Origin: a virus
Virus record (IMG/VR): IMGVR_UViG_3300023223_000144
Coordinates: 1 to 42,750 of that record
DNA: 42,750 nt
Strand: one strand, 5' to 3'
Part shown: positions 35,994 through 42,750 of the stretch, one piece after another
Position numbering within the stretch: position 1 is the stretch's first letter
How the letters are laid out: each line of letters opens with the position of its first letter
Position numbers and translations under genes: made by a program
Notes under the pieces: model-generated
What the model was told of the DNA's origin: nothing
Seen by the model: only the letters and a program-made list of their open reading frames with translations
Database searches by the model: none

Positions 35994-36293
35994 ATGACGG
36001 GATTTAATTATGATAAATATACATGGACTAATCACGCCATAAAAAACCTTAGAAAGAGAATCGGCCCGATGACTACAGCCGAGGCCGACAGAATGCTTGA
36101 GGGTGGAGTGCGATTAACAAAATCAAGAAGAAAGATGGCAAGAAAGCAGAGTCCCTGTAATTCATCAATCTATATGGGTAAAATGTTTAAAGGTAGATAT
36201 TGGTTACTGGTGGCAGATAGATATATTATCGTAATATGTCAGCCTATGACGATAATTACTTGTTGGGACATGCTGGCAGACAAGGAAGAATGA
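35994..36293 (+). CDS. hypothetical protein, 99 aa (DUF4258-like layout)
   Basis: The protein has TNHAIKNLRKRIGPMTTAEA (H-A-x-x-x-x-R-x-R motif), a basic middle and a beta ending, GRYWLLVADRYIIVICQPMT. The H-A...R.R helix followed by a sheet recalls DUF4258/RelE-like folds, but the match is weak. An RNA-cleaving toxin cannot be claimed. There is no antitoxin-like partner next to it. Confidence 0.5.
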   Translation: MTGFNYDKYTWTNHAIKNLRKRIGPMTTAEADRMLEGGVRLTKSRRKMARKQSPCNSSIYMGKMFKGRYWLLVADRYIIVICQPMTIITCWDMLADKEE

Positions 36294-36306
36294 ATAATCA
36301 TAACCC

Positions 36307-36426
36307 ATAACGGACGCATTCGAGAAGCAAACCAAGCAAGCAGCCGAAAAGCTTGTGGATATTATCGAACGGAACAAGCCCAAAAAGGGGGCTGTATATT
36401 CATGCTATAAAGGAGAAGAAAAATGA
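36307..36426 (+). pseudogene. coding-like frame with ATA in place of a start codon
   Basis: The frame ITDAFEKQTKQAAEKLVDII continues as ERNKPKKGAVYSCYKGEEK and ends in ATGA overlap with the next gene. Composition and coupling look like a real small gene (MTDAFEKQ... would be expected), but the first codon is ATA and there is a TAA six bases upstream. A GTG at 36355 is the only standard internal start. It may be a decayed gene or one with a rare AUA start. Confidence 0.45.
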
Positions 36427-36623
36427 CTAGTGCAAATACAATTCTATCGCCCCATGACGTAGTGACCTGTACTGCAGTAAGGCATACCCCATATTCAAGC
36501 GATAAGCAAAGGGTTAACCACTGTGGCAAGCCGTCAACATATCGCGTTGAGGGTAACCCATATTGCACCATTCATGCCGGGCAGGCAGCTTTGGCTATTT
36601 TAATCAACGGAGAAGAGAAATGA
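36423..36623 (+). CDS. hypothetical Cys/His protein, 66 aa
   Basis: The protein has VVTCTAVRHTP in the middle and HCGKPSTYRVEGNPYCTIHA near the C-terminus. The C-G-K-P...G-x-x-Y-C-x-x-H pattern is the C-terminal zinc motif found in GcrA-like and other small phage proteins. AAGGAGAAG is the ribosome site. It overlaps its neighbours by ATGA on both sides. Confidence 0.6.
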   Translation: MTSANTILSPHDVVTCTAVRHTPYSSDKQRVNHCGKPSTYRVEGNPYCTIHAGQAALAILINGEEK

Positions 36624-36865
36624 ACATATTTCAAAGATTTATGCATTGGGCATTTAATTACCAATATGTCTTATTATCAACAGTGTTAGGGAACAGGAGA
36701 ATATGCAGGGTTTATCAGCTAGGTTTGAGTATGTACGCAAACCCATATGCGTCTGATTCAAAGACTAAATTATTACCGGGAGGTAAGACAACTGGAGTGT
36801 CATATGTTGTTGGGTGGGAGCCTGTAACTTTAGAATTTTTAGGAAATCAAGAGGAACTAATATAA
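36620..36865 (+). CDS. hypothetical protein, 81 aa
   Basis: ATG 36620 overlaps the previous stop (ATGA), with GGAGAAGAG upstream. The product has a aromatic, hydrophobic start (IFQRFMHWAFNYQYVLLSTV) and a beta-like second half (GVSYVVGWEPVTLEFLG). It could be weakly membrane-associated. No family was recognised. Confidence 0.5.
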   Translation: MNIFQRFMHWAFNYQYVLLSTVLGNRRICRVYQLGLSMYANPYASDSKTKLLPGGKTTGVSYVVGWEPVTLEFLGNQEELI

Positions 36866-36925
36866 CCTTGAGGATTAACATAAGATAGTGTAGAATGAGG
36901 TTGAATTATTTCAGGTCACAAGCCC

Positions 36926-37087
36926 ATGACATTAGAGAAATCTCCTAATTATAGAGAAGTTGATAATTGTACAAATTGTATCTTATGTACCAGCAGGGGT
37001 CCGGATTGGATAGAGTGTGAAAAATATGGGCTTGTCGATGAGGGTTATATATGTGATGAATATCAGGATAATGGTGATGAACGATAA
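36926..37087 (+). CDS. Cys-rich zinc-ribbon-like protein, 53 aa
   Basis: The frame encodes MTLEKSPNYREVDNCTNCIL, CTSRGPDWIECEKYG and a tail with another Cys. The five Cys with C-x-x-C-x-x-C spacing suggest a metal-binding knuckle. The ribosome site is weak (TCAGGTCACAAGCCC). It lies between two better-supported genes, in a region otherwise without frames. Confidence 0.5.
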   Translation: MTLEKSPNYREVDNCTNCILCTSRGPDWIECEKYGLVDEGYICDEYQDNGDER

Positions 37088-37099
37088 CGGAGAAATGAA

Positions 37100-37141
37100 A
37101 TGAGCGGTGACAACAACGGCATAGAAGGATTTGGTGGGTGA
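37100..37141 (+). CDS. 13-aa leader-like ORF
   Basis: A short frame, MSGDNNGIEGFGG, follows ACGGAGAAATGAA and ends in a GTGA overlap with the next gene's GTG start. Because the next start has only an internal AAGGAT as ribosome site, this ORF may serve to deliver ribosomes by coupling. Its own function, if any, is unknown. Confidence 0.4.
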   Translation: MSGDNNGIEGFGG

Positions 37142-37677
37142 GCAGAAAGCGGAGAGGCAAGACCTTAAAGAAGATACCCACCACCAGAGAAGGCAGGCAA
37201 CCCAAAGCCAAGCCAACCCCTGAACGGTTAGCCCAATTCAAACGCTTAGTGGGCAGAGACTATCAAGGTGCATACGATAGCGCCGACACATCCCCAATAA
37301 GCATAATGGAAGCTAGGGGGCTATTAAACGGCGACGGGGCGGCTAAAGTATCAGCAGCACATAGTTTCCGTTCTCTCTACATCCACAGGAATGGCCAAAT
37401 AGACGCGAAGTCGGGTTCTATAGGCGATATGACCGGAAACGGGTCAATAGGCTTTCCTCGTGAGGTTACGGACCTCTCAGACGCAGATAGAGAACAAGAC
37501 TTCAAAGAACTAAACGATAAACTATACAGCGCAGGCCGAAACGTGCAGGAACAGATTGTCAATGTGGGAGTATGCGAGAATGTTCCTATGTGGTTGGATA
37601 ACCTGATTGCCGGGCGCAAAGGAGAATCCAAAGATCGTGACGATTTAATGATTGGTTTGGATATTTTGATCTACTGA
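37138..37677 (+). CDS. hypothetical protein at end of early operon (possible late regulator)
   Basis: This 179-aa protein starts at GTG 37138 (GTGA overlap, AAGGAT upstream). The N-terminus is basic and disordered (RKRRGKTLKKIPTTREGRQP), followed by RLAQFKRLVGRDYQGAYDSA and helices. The last gene before a late promoter often encodes a late regulator or antiterminator, and the basic N-terminus fits RNA or DNA binding. This role is inferred from position only. Confidence 0.5.
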   Translation: MSRKRRGKTLKKIPTTREGRQPKAKPTPERLAQFKRLVGRDYQGAYDSADTSPISIMEARGLLNGDGAAKVSAAHSFRSLYIHRNGQIDAKSGSIGDMTGNGSIGFPREVTDLSDADREQDFKELNDKLYSAGRNVQEQIVNVGVCENVPMWLDNLIAGRKGESKDRDDLMIGLDILIY

Positions 37678-37678
37678 C

Positions 37679-37730
37679 TTGACTTAATAAGTAGTTTCGC
37701 GTACGCTAAATCAACGTGGAAATTTTCACG
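37679..37730 (+). promoter_or_regulatory. promoter-like site with palindrome
   Basis: TTGACT (37679-37684), a 17-base spacer and TACGCT (37702-37707) form a weak sigma70-type promoter. Directly after it, CGTGGAAATTTTCACG (37715-37730) is a near-perfect 16-bp palindrome that could bind a regulator. The terminator begins 5 bases later, so transcripts from here would stop unless antitermination acts. Confidence 0.4.
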
Positions 37731-37734
37731 ACAT

Positions 37735-37777
37735 AAAAAGCTACTAGCCTCCCTCCCCCTCGGTTGGTGGCTTTTTT
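37735..37777 (+). terminator. strong rho-independent terminator of early operon
   Basis: A 15-bp stem (37735-37749 with 37762-37776, including several G-U pairs) encloses a C-rich 12-base loop and runs into six T. The A-tract on the left makes it partly bidirectional in form. It separates the rightward early operon from the fibre genes. Confidence 0.85.
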
Positions 37778-37794
37778 AATGGATGGGATAAATT

Positions 37795-38928
37795 ATGAGC
37801 TTTCCTACAGGTTGGGGCAGAAAAGTTAAAATTACGGTCCCGGATGCGAAGATAACAGGAAGCAATACGGATTTTCCTATTCTGCTAACCAAGGACAATC
37901 TCCCTACCGAAATGGTAGACGCCGGGTCGAACTCAGCTTTGAATGGTGGGGGTGATGTAAGGTTTTCCGAAGATGCGGCGGGAACCACGCAATTAGATTT
38001 AGATGTTGTTACTTTTGTAACCAACGCAAGTGAACCAAGCCGCGAAGTAGAGCTTCATGTTAAACGGCCTACGCTTAACACAGGGGCAGCAAGAGACATT
38101 TATGCATGGTATAAGAAGGCAGGGGAAGTACAGCCCGCCGTGACTGCATCTTTTGGCCGCAATGCTGTTTGGACTGATTACCTAGTAGTAGCTCACCTTA
38201 AAGAGGCGGCGAATAATGACGCCGGAGGCTATACCAATTCGACGGGCGGTACGGATGGAACAGGAACAAGTATGTCTCTGGCAAATGTAACAGCACCCTT
38301 CGGTGCAGATACGGCCCAATTTGACGGTACGAATGATAGGATAGAATTCCCTTTAAGCTTAACGGCAACTGATGACATATTTACAGTACAGGGGTGGGGT
38401 AACCCGGATGATTTATCAATAGACCACAGGATTTTATCGCTTGGTACTGCTAATAATGCAGCTTCTGTAGCGGTTATATGGATGGATGCAGACGGTACGG
38501 GCGATGGTTGGAGGGCGCAAGTCAAAACAAGCGGGGCCACGGTGATAACAATTGGGCTTGATACCGACAACGATGCAGCGGCTGCTACATGGCAACTGTT
38601 ACACCATAGGCTAAGTTTAACTGATAGTGAGCTTTACTTAGATGGTGCGTCAAAAGCTACGGGCGGCGGCGGAGGCTTTAGCGACGGAACTGGAGATGCA
38701 GACGCATTGATTATAGGAAATATATGGCGTCTTACAGGTTCCGGGGCGTATTTCGATGGTGGTATATCGGAGGTTCGTCTGAGAATGGACAACGCCGTTA
38801 ATGATGACTGGATAACAACAGAAAACGCCAACCATAGCGACCCGGCAACATTTTCTACAGCAGGAACGCCAGAGGCAGTGGGTGGGGTTACGCGAAGATA
38901 TAGCTTAAGCTTAACAGGAGCAGGATGA
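37795..38928 (+). CDS. tail fibre/receptor-binding protein (DUF2341 + LamG-like)
   Basis: This 377-aa protein begins with a DUF2341-like domain (KVKITVPDAKITGSNTDFPI, DAGSNSALNGGGDVRFSEDA) and has a LamG/concanavalin-like jelly roll at about 125-335 (AQFDGTNDRIEFP, FTVQGW, LYLDGASKATGG, FDGGISEVRL). The combination occurs in phage and bacterial surface-binding proteins. It starts the fibre operon, after the terminator. Its last 18 bases overlap the opposite-strand homing nuclease. Confidence 0.75.
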   Translation: MSFPTGWGRKVKITVPDAKITGSNTDFPILLTKDNLPTEMVDAGSNSALNGGGDVRFSEDAAGTTQLDLDVVTFVTNASEPSREVELHVKRPTLNTGAARDIYAWYKKAGEVQPAVTASFGRNAVWTDYLVVAHLKEAANNDAGGYTNSTGGTDGTGTSMSLANVTAPFGADTAQFDGTNDRIEFPLSLTATDDIFTVQGWGNPDDLSIDHRILSLGTANNAASVAVIWMDADGTGDGWRAQVKTSGATVITIGLDTDNDAAAATWQLLHHRLSLTDSELYLDGASKATGGGGGFSDGTGDADALIIGNIWRLTGSGAYFDGGISEVRLRMDNAVNDDWITTENANHSDPATFSTAGTPEAVGGVTRRYSLSLTGAG

Positions 38929-39462
38929 CAGACCAGTAATAAAACGACCGTCTTTACCTCGTGGCCTTGGTTCTGGTTTAACATAGATGCGATTGGCAGC
39001 CTGTTCTTTTGGTGTAGACCATTTACAATTCTTTGGGCAATAATTGCCATCGTTATCAATTCTGTCTATTGAATGGGTTGGCGTGGGTTTAGTTCCCATG
39101 TCTTTTAAAAAATTAGAAAAGGATTTACGCCAACGCGTACAAACAATAATGCCTCGGCCTCCATATCTGTGCCACCCGGGTAGTTTGTCATTTTGACAAC
39201 GCCCTATCATACAAACCCAAGAAGAATATTCCGGCGTTCTAATCCCGCCTTGTTTAGTGGCACCATGTATTGTTATTGCTTCTAAATGTAAACACCCACA
39301 AGACTTATGTTTGGAGTGTCTAATATCAGATGAATGAGCATATGAAATATTGCCGCAATTGCATAGGCATTTCCAAACAACTCTAGCGCCTTTGTTTTTC
39401 GACCTACCCAATACTAGTAGTCGGTGAAACTTTTGGCCAGTAATGTCAATAAAGGAACCCAT
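38911..39462 (-). CDS. HNH homing endonuclease (AP2/HNH type)
   Basis: This 183-aa protein starts at ATG 39462; a TTG 36 bases upstream is less likely. The order is typical: IDITGQKFHRLLVLGRSKNK, VWKCLCNCGN, KSCGCL, EYSSWVCMIGRCQN, YGGRGIIVCTRWRKSFSNFL and the HNH core SIDRIDNDGNYCPKNCKWST with EQAANR. These free-standing nucleases cut a target site and copy themselves into it. It lies against the flow of the fibre operon, between two fibre genes. Confidence 0.9.
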   Translation of the reverse strand: MGSFIDITGQKFHRLLVLGRSKNKGARVVWKCLCNCGNISYAHSSDIRHSKHKSCGCLHLEAITIHGATKQGGIRTPEYSSWVCMIGRCQNDKLPGWHRYGGRGIIVCTRWRKSFSNFLKDMGTKPTPTHSIDRIDNDGNYCPKNCKWSTPKEQAANRIYVKPEPRPRGKDGRFITGLSSCSC

Positions 39463-39512
39463 AGTGCTATTATACACAGAAAACGACCACAAAGTCAACC
39501 AGGTTATCCGTC

Positions 39513-41387
39513 ATGGCCGATAATGTCATAAGCGACCCTGGATCAGGTGGCGCAACATTTGCGACTGATGATATAGGGGGCATTCACTATACTATAAATA
39601 AAATAACATTCGGCGCACTGGACAGCTCGACGCTTGCAAGCTCAGGGGCGGGTAATGTGGATGCAGGAACGCAAAGAGTTGTTCTTGCGACTGATCAGGC
39701 CGTTGTTTCGATAGATGATAACGCAGGTTCAATAACTGTTGATAATTCCGGTACTTTTGCTGTTCAATCTACATTACAGGCAGGGACGGCGGAAATAGGT
39801 AAATTAGCCACTGGCGTTGCTGAGATCGGGAATATTAAAAATTCGGGTACTTTTTTAGTACAGTCGGCACAATCCGGCACATATAACATAACAAATATAT
39901 CAGGCACCATATCTTTACCTACAGGTGCAGCCACAGCCGCCAAACAGTTAGCGGACGGTCATAATGTTACTATTGATAACTCAACGGGTGCAAGCGCGGT
40001 CAATATTCAAGACGGCGGAAATTCTATTACGGTAGACAATGGGGGGACATTTGTTACACAGATTGACGGTGATGCATTAACATCCTTACAATTGCTTGAT
40101 AACGCCGTTTCTGGTGCTGGCTATAACATTACACAATTCAACGGCGTAAACGTTTCGATGGGAAACGGGGTATCAGGAACAGGCGTTCAACGTGTAACCA
40201 TTGCATCAGATACTACTGGCGTATTAAGTGTAGATGATAATGGAGGGTCATTAACAGTAGACAGTGCCGCTGCATTTACAATTCAGGAAGATGGTGCTGC
40301 ATTAACGGCTTTACAATTATTGGATGACGTTGTTGCTACTTTAGGCACAACAACATATTCAGAAGCCACCACCAAAGGCAATATTATTGGAGCTGTTCGC
40401 AATGATGTATTAGCACCTTTGGCTGATACTAATAATGAAATTTCGCCGTTACAGGTCGATGAACTAGGGGCATTATGGATATGTGATGCACCAAATGTGA
40501 TTGACAGTGGGAACTCCACAACTTCTACATTATCGGGAGCGGCAACATTCACTGGAACTGGCGTTGATATCCTGAATTATACAATGGTTTCAACACAAGT
40601 ATTTGCAGATCAGGACAGCGCCGCAAATGGGATGCGGTTTGAATTTTCAATTGATAATACAAATTGGGATGTTTCACATCAACATGATTTTATAATTGGA
40701 ACAACAAGAACATTTCAACTACCAGCACATGCTAAATTTTACAGGTTTGTGTTTGTTAATGGTGCTACGCCGCAAGGAGCGTTTAGGGTACAAACTATTC
40801 TGCATAGGCAAAATTCCTTAACTACCATACACAGACTTGACGACAATCTTGCGCCTGATAGATCGTCAGTCATTGTAAAAGCCTCTATTATAGCGCAGGC
40901 AGCAGGTACCGGGGATTTTATACCTATAAATTCCACAGCGGGTGGAAATCTCAAGGTCGCCATAGAAGAATTTGACGCATCGCTTCCGACCGGATCAAAC
41001 TTAATAGGTGATGTTGGTATAAGTGTCAGGACGTCAGGCGGCACCACATTATATAAGAATATTGACGTGGATGAGAGCGAAGACGAAGTTAAAGCGACAG
41101 CAGGCCAAGTATATTGGATACATGCCATTAACAGCACTGCAGCACCGTTATTTCTTAAGTTTTATGATTTGGCAGCGGCAAGTGTCACTGTAGGAACGAC
41201 GGTGCCTGATTTAACTTTCCCTGTTCCAGGCAATGCGGATTCAGACGGTGCAGGCTTTACATTGTCGATTCCCAACGGGATAGAGTTTGGCACAGGCATT
41301 ACAATAGCGGCGACTACGGGCGTGGCAGACAATGACAGCGGTGCGCCCGGAGCAAATGCATTAGTGGTTAATCTAGGGTTTGCGTAA
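39513..41387 (+). CDS. large tail fibre/structural protein with internal repeats
   Basis: This 624-aa protein is Thr/Ser/Gly/Ala-rich and has beta repeats. Imperfect copies of 'S-x-D-D-N-x-G-S-x-T-V-D' lie near residues 66-80, 163-180 and 238-252, the last two each followed by a D-G-x-A-L-T-x-L-Q-L-L-D-x-x-V helix. The C-terminal 300 residues look like separate beta domains (DQDSAANGMRFEFSIDNTNW; a final GTGITIAATTGVADNDSGAP). Proteins of this type form fibres or neck whiskers. Confidence 0.7.
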   Translation: MADNVISDPGSGGATFATDDIGGIHYTINKITFGALDSSTLASSGAGNVDAGTQRVVLATDQAVVSIDDNAGSITVDNSGTFAVQSTLQAGTAEIGKLATGVAEIGNIKNSGTFLVQSAQSGTYNITNISGTISLPTGAATAAKQLADGHNVTIDNSTGASAVNIQDGGNSITVDNGGTFVTQIDGDALTSLQLLDNAVSGAGYNITQFNGVNVSMGNGVSGTGVQRVTIASDTTGVLSVDDNGGSLTVDSAAAFTIQEDGAALTALQLLDDVVATLGTTTYSEATTKGNIIGAVRNDVLAPLADTNNEISPLQVDELGALWICDAPNVIDSGNSTTSTLSGAATFTGTGVDILNYTMVSTQVFADQDSAANGMRFEFSIDNTNWDVSHQHDFIIGTTRTFQLPAHAKFYRFVFVNGATPQGAFRVQTILHRQNSLTTIHRLDDNLAPDRSSVIVKASIIAQAAGTGDFIPINSTAGGNLKVAIEEFDASLPTGSNLIGDVGISVRTSGGTTLYKNIDVDESEDEVKATAGQVYWIHAINSTAAPLFLKFYDLAAASVTVGTTVPDLTFPVPGNADSDGAGFTLSIPNGIEFGTGITIAATTGVADNDSGAPGANALVVNLGFA

Positions 41388-41548
41388 TGTTAACGACACT
41401 AATATTTTTCTTTAAAGGATTTTCAGAGAAGGTCATAACACCAAGCCCATTAAGGACAAGAACGGTTAAGGCAAATGACAGGACATTAACGGCATTATCG
41501 AACAACAGGACGTCGATACCAACCGGAAATAGGACAAGGGTTGTTTAA
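41387..41548 (+). CDS. small basic fibre-module protein, 53 aa
   Basis: The frame encodes MLTTLIFFFKGFSEKVITPS, then PLRTRTVKANDRTLTALSNN and RTSIPTGNRTRVV. The repeated R-T-x-x-x-x-x-x-x-R-T pattern is typical of small proteins after fibre genes in some phages. The start shares a base with the upstream stop (TAATG), and the end overlaps the next start. This argues for coupling. Confidence 0.6.
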   Translation: MLTTLIFFFKGFSEKVITPSPLRTRTVKANDRTLTALSNNRTSIPTGNRTRVV

Positions 41549-42290
41549 ACGGCTTAACTCATATAGACGCGGTTATACATTAGCATGGAACAAATATAGC
41601 AAAACATACAGACGGAATAACCCGTGGTGTGTAAAGTGTCTGCCTAAACTAACAGCAGCGCAATGTGTGGATCATATCAAGCCAATAAGCGGCAAGGATG
41701 ATCCTTTATTCTGGGAAGAAAGCAATCATCAATCGTTATGCTGGAGTTGCCACAGTATCAAGACAGCCACAGAAGACGGAAGCGGCGGCGCGGTAACACA
41801 CCCTGCATGGTTACCTAAGCCAGCATGCCCGGTCACGGTAGTATGTGGGCCACCAGGATCAGGCAAGTCGACATATGTAAAGGGTAACATAGCAGGCAAT
41901 GATACCCTGATTGATCTTGATGCATGCTTAGAGACAGTAAGCGGTATAACAGACGCACCTAAGGAGTATTTAACGCCTGCTATACGCATGAGGAACCGCA
42001 TGTTAGCCAACCTAGCCAAACAAAGGCACGGGTCAGCATGGTTCATAGTATCAGCACCGACTAAAAGGGAACGGGACTGGTGGGCAGCCATACTAGGCGC
42101 AACAGTAATCAACCTTGATGTGCCTATAAAGGAATGTGAGAGACGCATTAAAACAGACACACACCGCCAAGGAAGGCTTGAAGCTCTCACAGCATGGCAT
42201 AAGAAGGCAACTATCAACGATTGGAAGCCACCACGCAAGAAGGTAACGATTGGCCTTGATGGTTGGCCTATTGGAGAGACAGATGATTAA
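41541..42290 (+). CDS. HNH nuclease fused to P-loop NTPase/kinase-like domain
   Basis: This 249-aa protein starts at a TTG with AGGACAAGGG upstream. Residues 1-80 hold an HNH fold: C30-x-x-C33, VDHIKPIS with D44-H45, N62-H63 and CWSC (67-70) with H71. Residues 96 onward hold VTVVCGPPGSGKSTYV (Walker A at 103-111), an early Asp (LIDLD) and a C-terminal RR/Arg-rich lid-like region (ECERRIKTDTHRQGR), like a polynucleotide or nucleoside kinase. The position just before the terminase fits a packaging-linked HNH, as in HK97 gp74. Confidence 0.8.
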   Translation: MFKRLNSYRRGYTLAWNKYSKTYRRNNPWCVKCLPKLTAAQCVDHIKPISGKDDPLFWEESNHQSLCWSCHSIKTATEDGSGGAVTHPAWLPKPACPVTVVCGPPGSGKSTYVKGNIAGNDTLIDLDACLETVSGITDAPKEYLTPAIRMRNRMLANLAKQRHGSAWFIVSAPTKRERDWWAAILGATVINLDVPIKECERRIKTDTHRQGRLEALTAWHKKATINDWKPPRKKVTIGLDGWPIGETDD

Positions 42291-42507
42291 CCAAGCATAT
42301 GAAGACAAGGCAAACACGAATACAGGTTGCATTAAACTAAGATTAAAGCGAAGCAAGACGGGAAGGCTTACCCACTACGTAACAGATATGCAAGGCAGGG
42401 CATTAGCAGGACAGAGAGCCGTAGCTATACAATCAGACATAAAAGGTGGAGCCACTGTTACGGTTACGTTCGTGGTTCATCCTGATTGGTTAGAGATTGG
42501 AGAATGA
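42283..42507 (+). CDS. hypothetical beta-rich protein, 74 aa
   Basis: I chose ATG 42283 because TTGGAGAGACAG precedes it and it overlaps the upstream stop. The protein has alternating strands (GCIKLRLKRSKTGRLTHYVT; ATVTVTFVVHPDWLEIG) and a basic surface. A role next to the terminase/HNH block is likely but unspecified. Confidence 0.5.
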   Translation: MINQAYEDKANTNTGCIKLRLKRSKTGRLTHYVTDMQGRALAGQRAVAIQSDIKGGATVTVTFVVHPDWLEIGE

Positions 42508-42508
42508 C

Positions 42509-42658
42509 ATGATTAGTATATCGTTGGGTGTCCTAGGGGTTGTCATGGTAGCTACATTTATAGGAGCGTTGGAGGCTACTGTGCGGAAGAACAAGAACCA
42601 TACTATTATGAATACACATGGAGCGCCAAGCTCGCCTGCACCAAAGCCCTACGAATGA
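42509..42658 (+). CDS. 49-aa membrane-anchored peptide
   Basis: The frame encodes a N-terminal membrane helix (ISISLGVLGVVMVATFIGAL) and a polar tail ending SSPAPKPYE. GGAGAATGAC provides the ribosome site, and the stop overlaps the next start (ATGA). No family was recognised. Confidence 0.5.
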   Translation: MISISLGVLGVVMVATFIGALEATVRKNKNHTIMNTHGAPSSPAPKPYE

Positions 42659-42741
42659 TAACAACCATATGTATAGCAGCCGTGATCGTGTTGGTGTGGT
42701 GCATACTAGTGACCCGTACAGGGTTAGGTGGTCCATTATGA
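42655..42741 (+). CDS. 28-aa membrane microprotein
   Basis: The frame is MITTICIAAVIVLVWCILVT followed by RTGLGGPL: one membrane helix with a short tail. It overlaps both the gene before (ATGA) and the partial gene after (ATGA). It lacks a strong ribosome site, so it depends on coupling. Confidence 0.4.
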   Translation: MITTICIAAVIVLVWCILVTRTGLGGPL

Positions 42742-42750
42742 GAATGGTTA
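42738..42750 (+). CDS. start of a further gene, cut by window edge
   Basis: ATG 42738 overlaps the preceding stop (ATGA), and only MRMV is visible. By gene order it could be the next small gene or the terminase small subunit. Confidence 0.3.

Noticed and set aside
35994-36293. RelE/DUF4258-type toxin
   Set aside because: The H-A...R-x-R resemblance is weak and no antitoxin partner is adjacent, so only a layout note is given.
1-42750. tRNA genes or an integrase with att sites
   Set aside because: I saw no cloverleaf with a T-loop GTTCRA pattern and no tyrosine or large serine recombinase; the missing few hundred bases could still hold something.

Overview
This 42.75 kb window is almost all of a tailed, siphovirus-type phage genome. 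It opens inside the terminase small subunit gene and ends inside a run of tiny ORFs that probably leads back to that gene, so the natural molecule is likely only slightly longer and circular or permuted (inference). The capsid set is HK97-type: P27-like TerS, TerL, portal, a His-Ser-Glu prohead protease, and a capsid protein with an N-terminal coiled coil. The tail uses a TP901-1-like tube protein, a GTA-gp10-like chaperone and a short tape measure (641 aa, which predicts a tail near 100 nm). The GTA-like chaperone and a protein starting MAEGHNNPP suggest an alphaproteobacterial host; this is inference. Di-acyl lipoprotein signals and an overlapping spanin pair indicate a Gram-negative host. 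No integrase, DNA polymerase, tRNA or CRISPR array was seen.

Layout. (1) 2-16216, rightward: packaging, head, neck, tail tube, chaperone with a -1 frameshift, tape measure and tail tip, mostly linked by ATGA or TAATG overlaps. A Rossmann-type GGGPSL (DUF115-like) enzyme and a lipoprotein are embedded as extra cargo. (2) 16229-18313, rightward: lysis, with a GH24 lysozyme, several small membrane proteins (holin candidates) and overlapping i-/o-spanins. (3) 18327-30709, leftward: a dense early/accessory cluster of more than 35 mostly tiny genes. It includes recombination genes (NinB-like, HNH, Rad52/Sak-like annealing protein, VRR-NUC), zinc ribbons, DUF1643, a TudS/DUF523-like protein and many unknowns. 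One rightward HTH gene with a divergent promoter pair interrupts it at 22.7 kb. (4) 30819-37677, rightward: a second early operon with an XRE regulator, ASCH protein, radical SAM enzyme, small unknowns, a 475-nt non-coding regulatory region (34395-34869) and a replication-like gene, ending in a strong terminator at 37735-37777. (5) 37795-41548, rightward: receptor-binding/fibre genes, interrupted by an opposite-strand HNH homing endonuclease. (6) 41541-42750: an HNH nuclease fused to a P-loop domain, then tiny ORFs leading towards the terminase.

The most unusual feature is how the early genes are put together. Nearly every small leftward gene from about 23.5 to 29.9 kb (plus two at 18.5 kb) carries the same in-frame tag, A(T/C)GAGCG, either at its start codon or within the first dozen or so codons. 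Longer junction sequences (19-25 nt) recur between unrelated genes and cover both the end of one gene and the start of the next. The divergent rightward early operon has its own, different tag (ACGCCC-GGAGA) just before seven successive start codons. These resemble the start-associated sequences described in cluster K mycobacteriophages and suggest a system for cassette exchange or coordinated translation. All calls were made by reading the sequence; no database search was possible.
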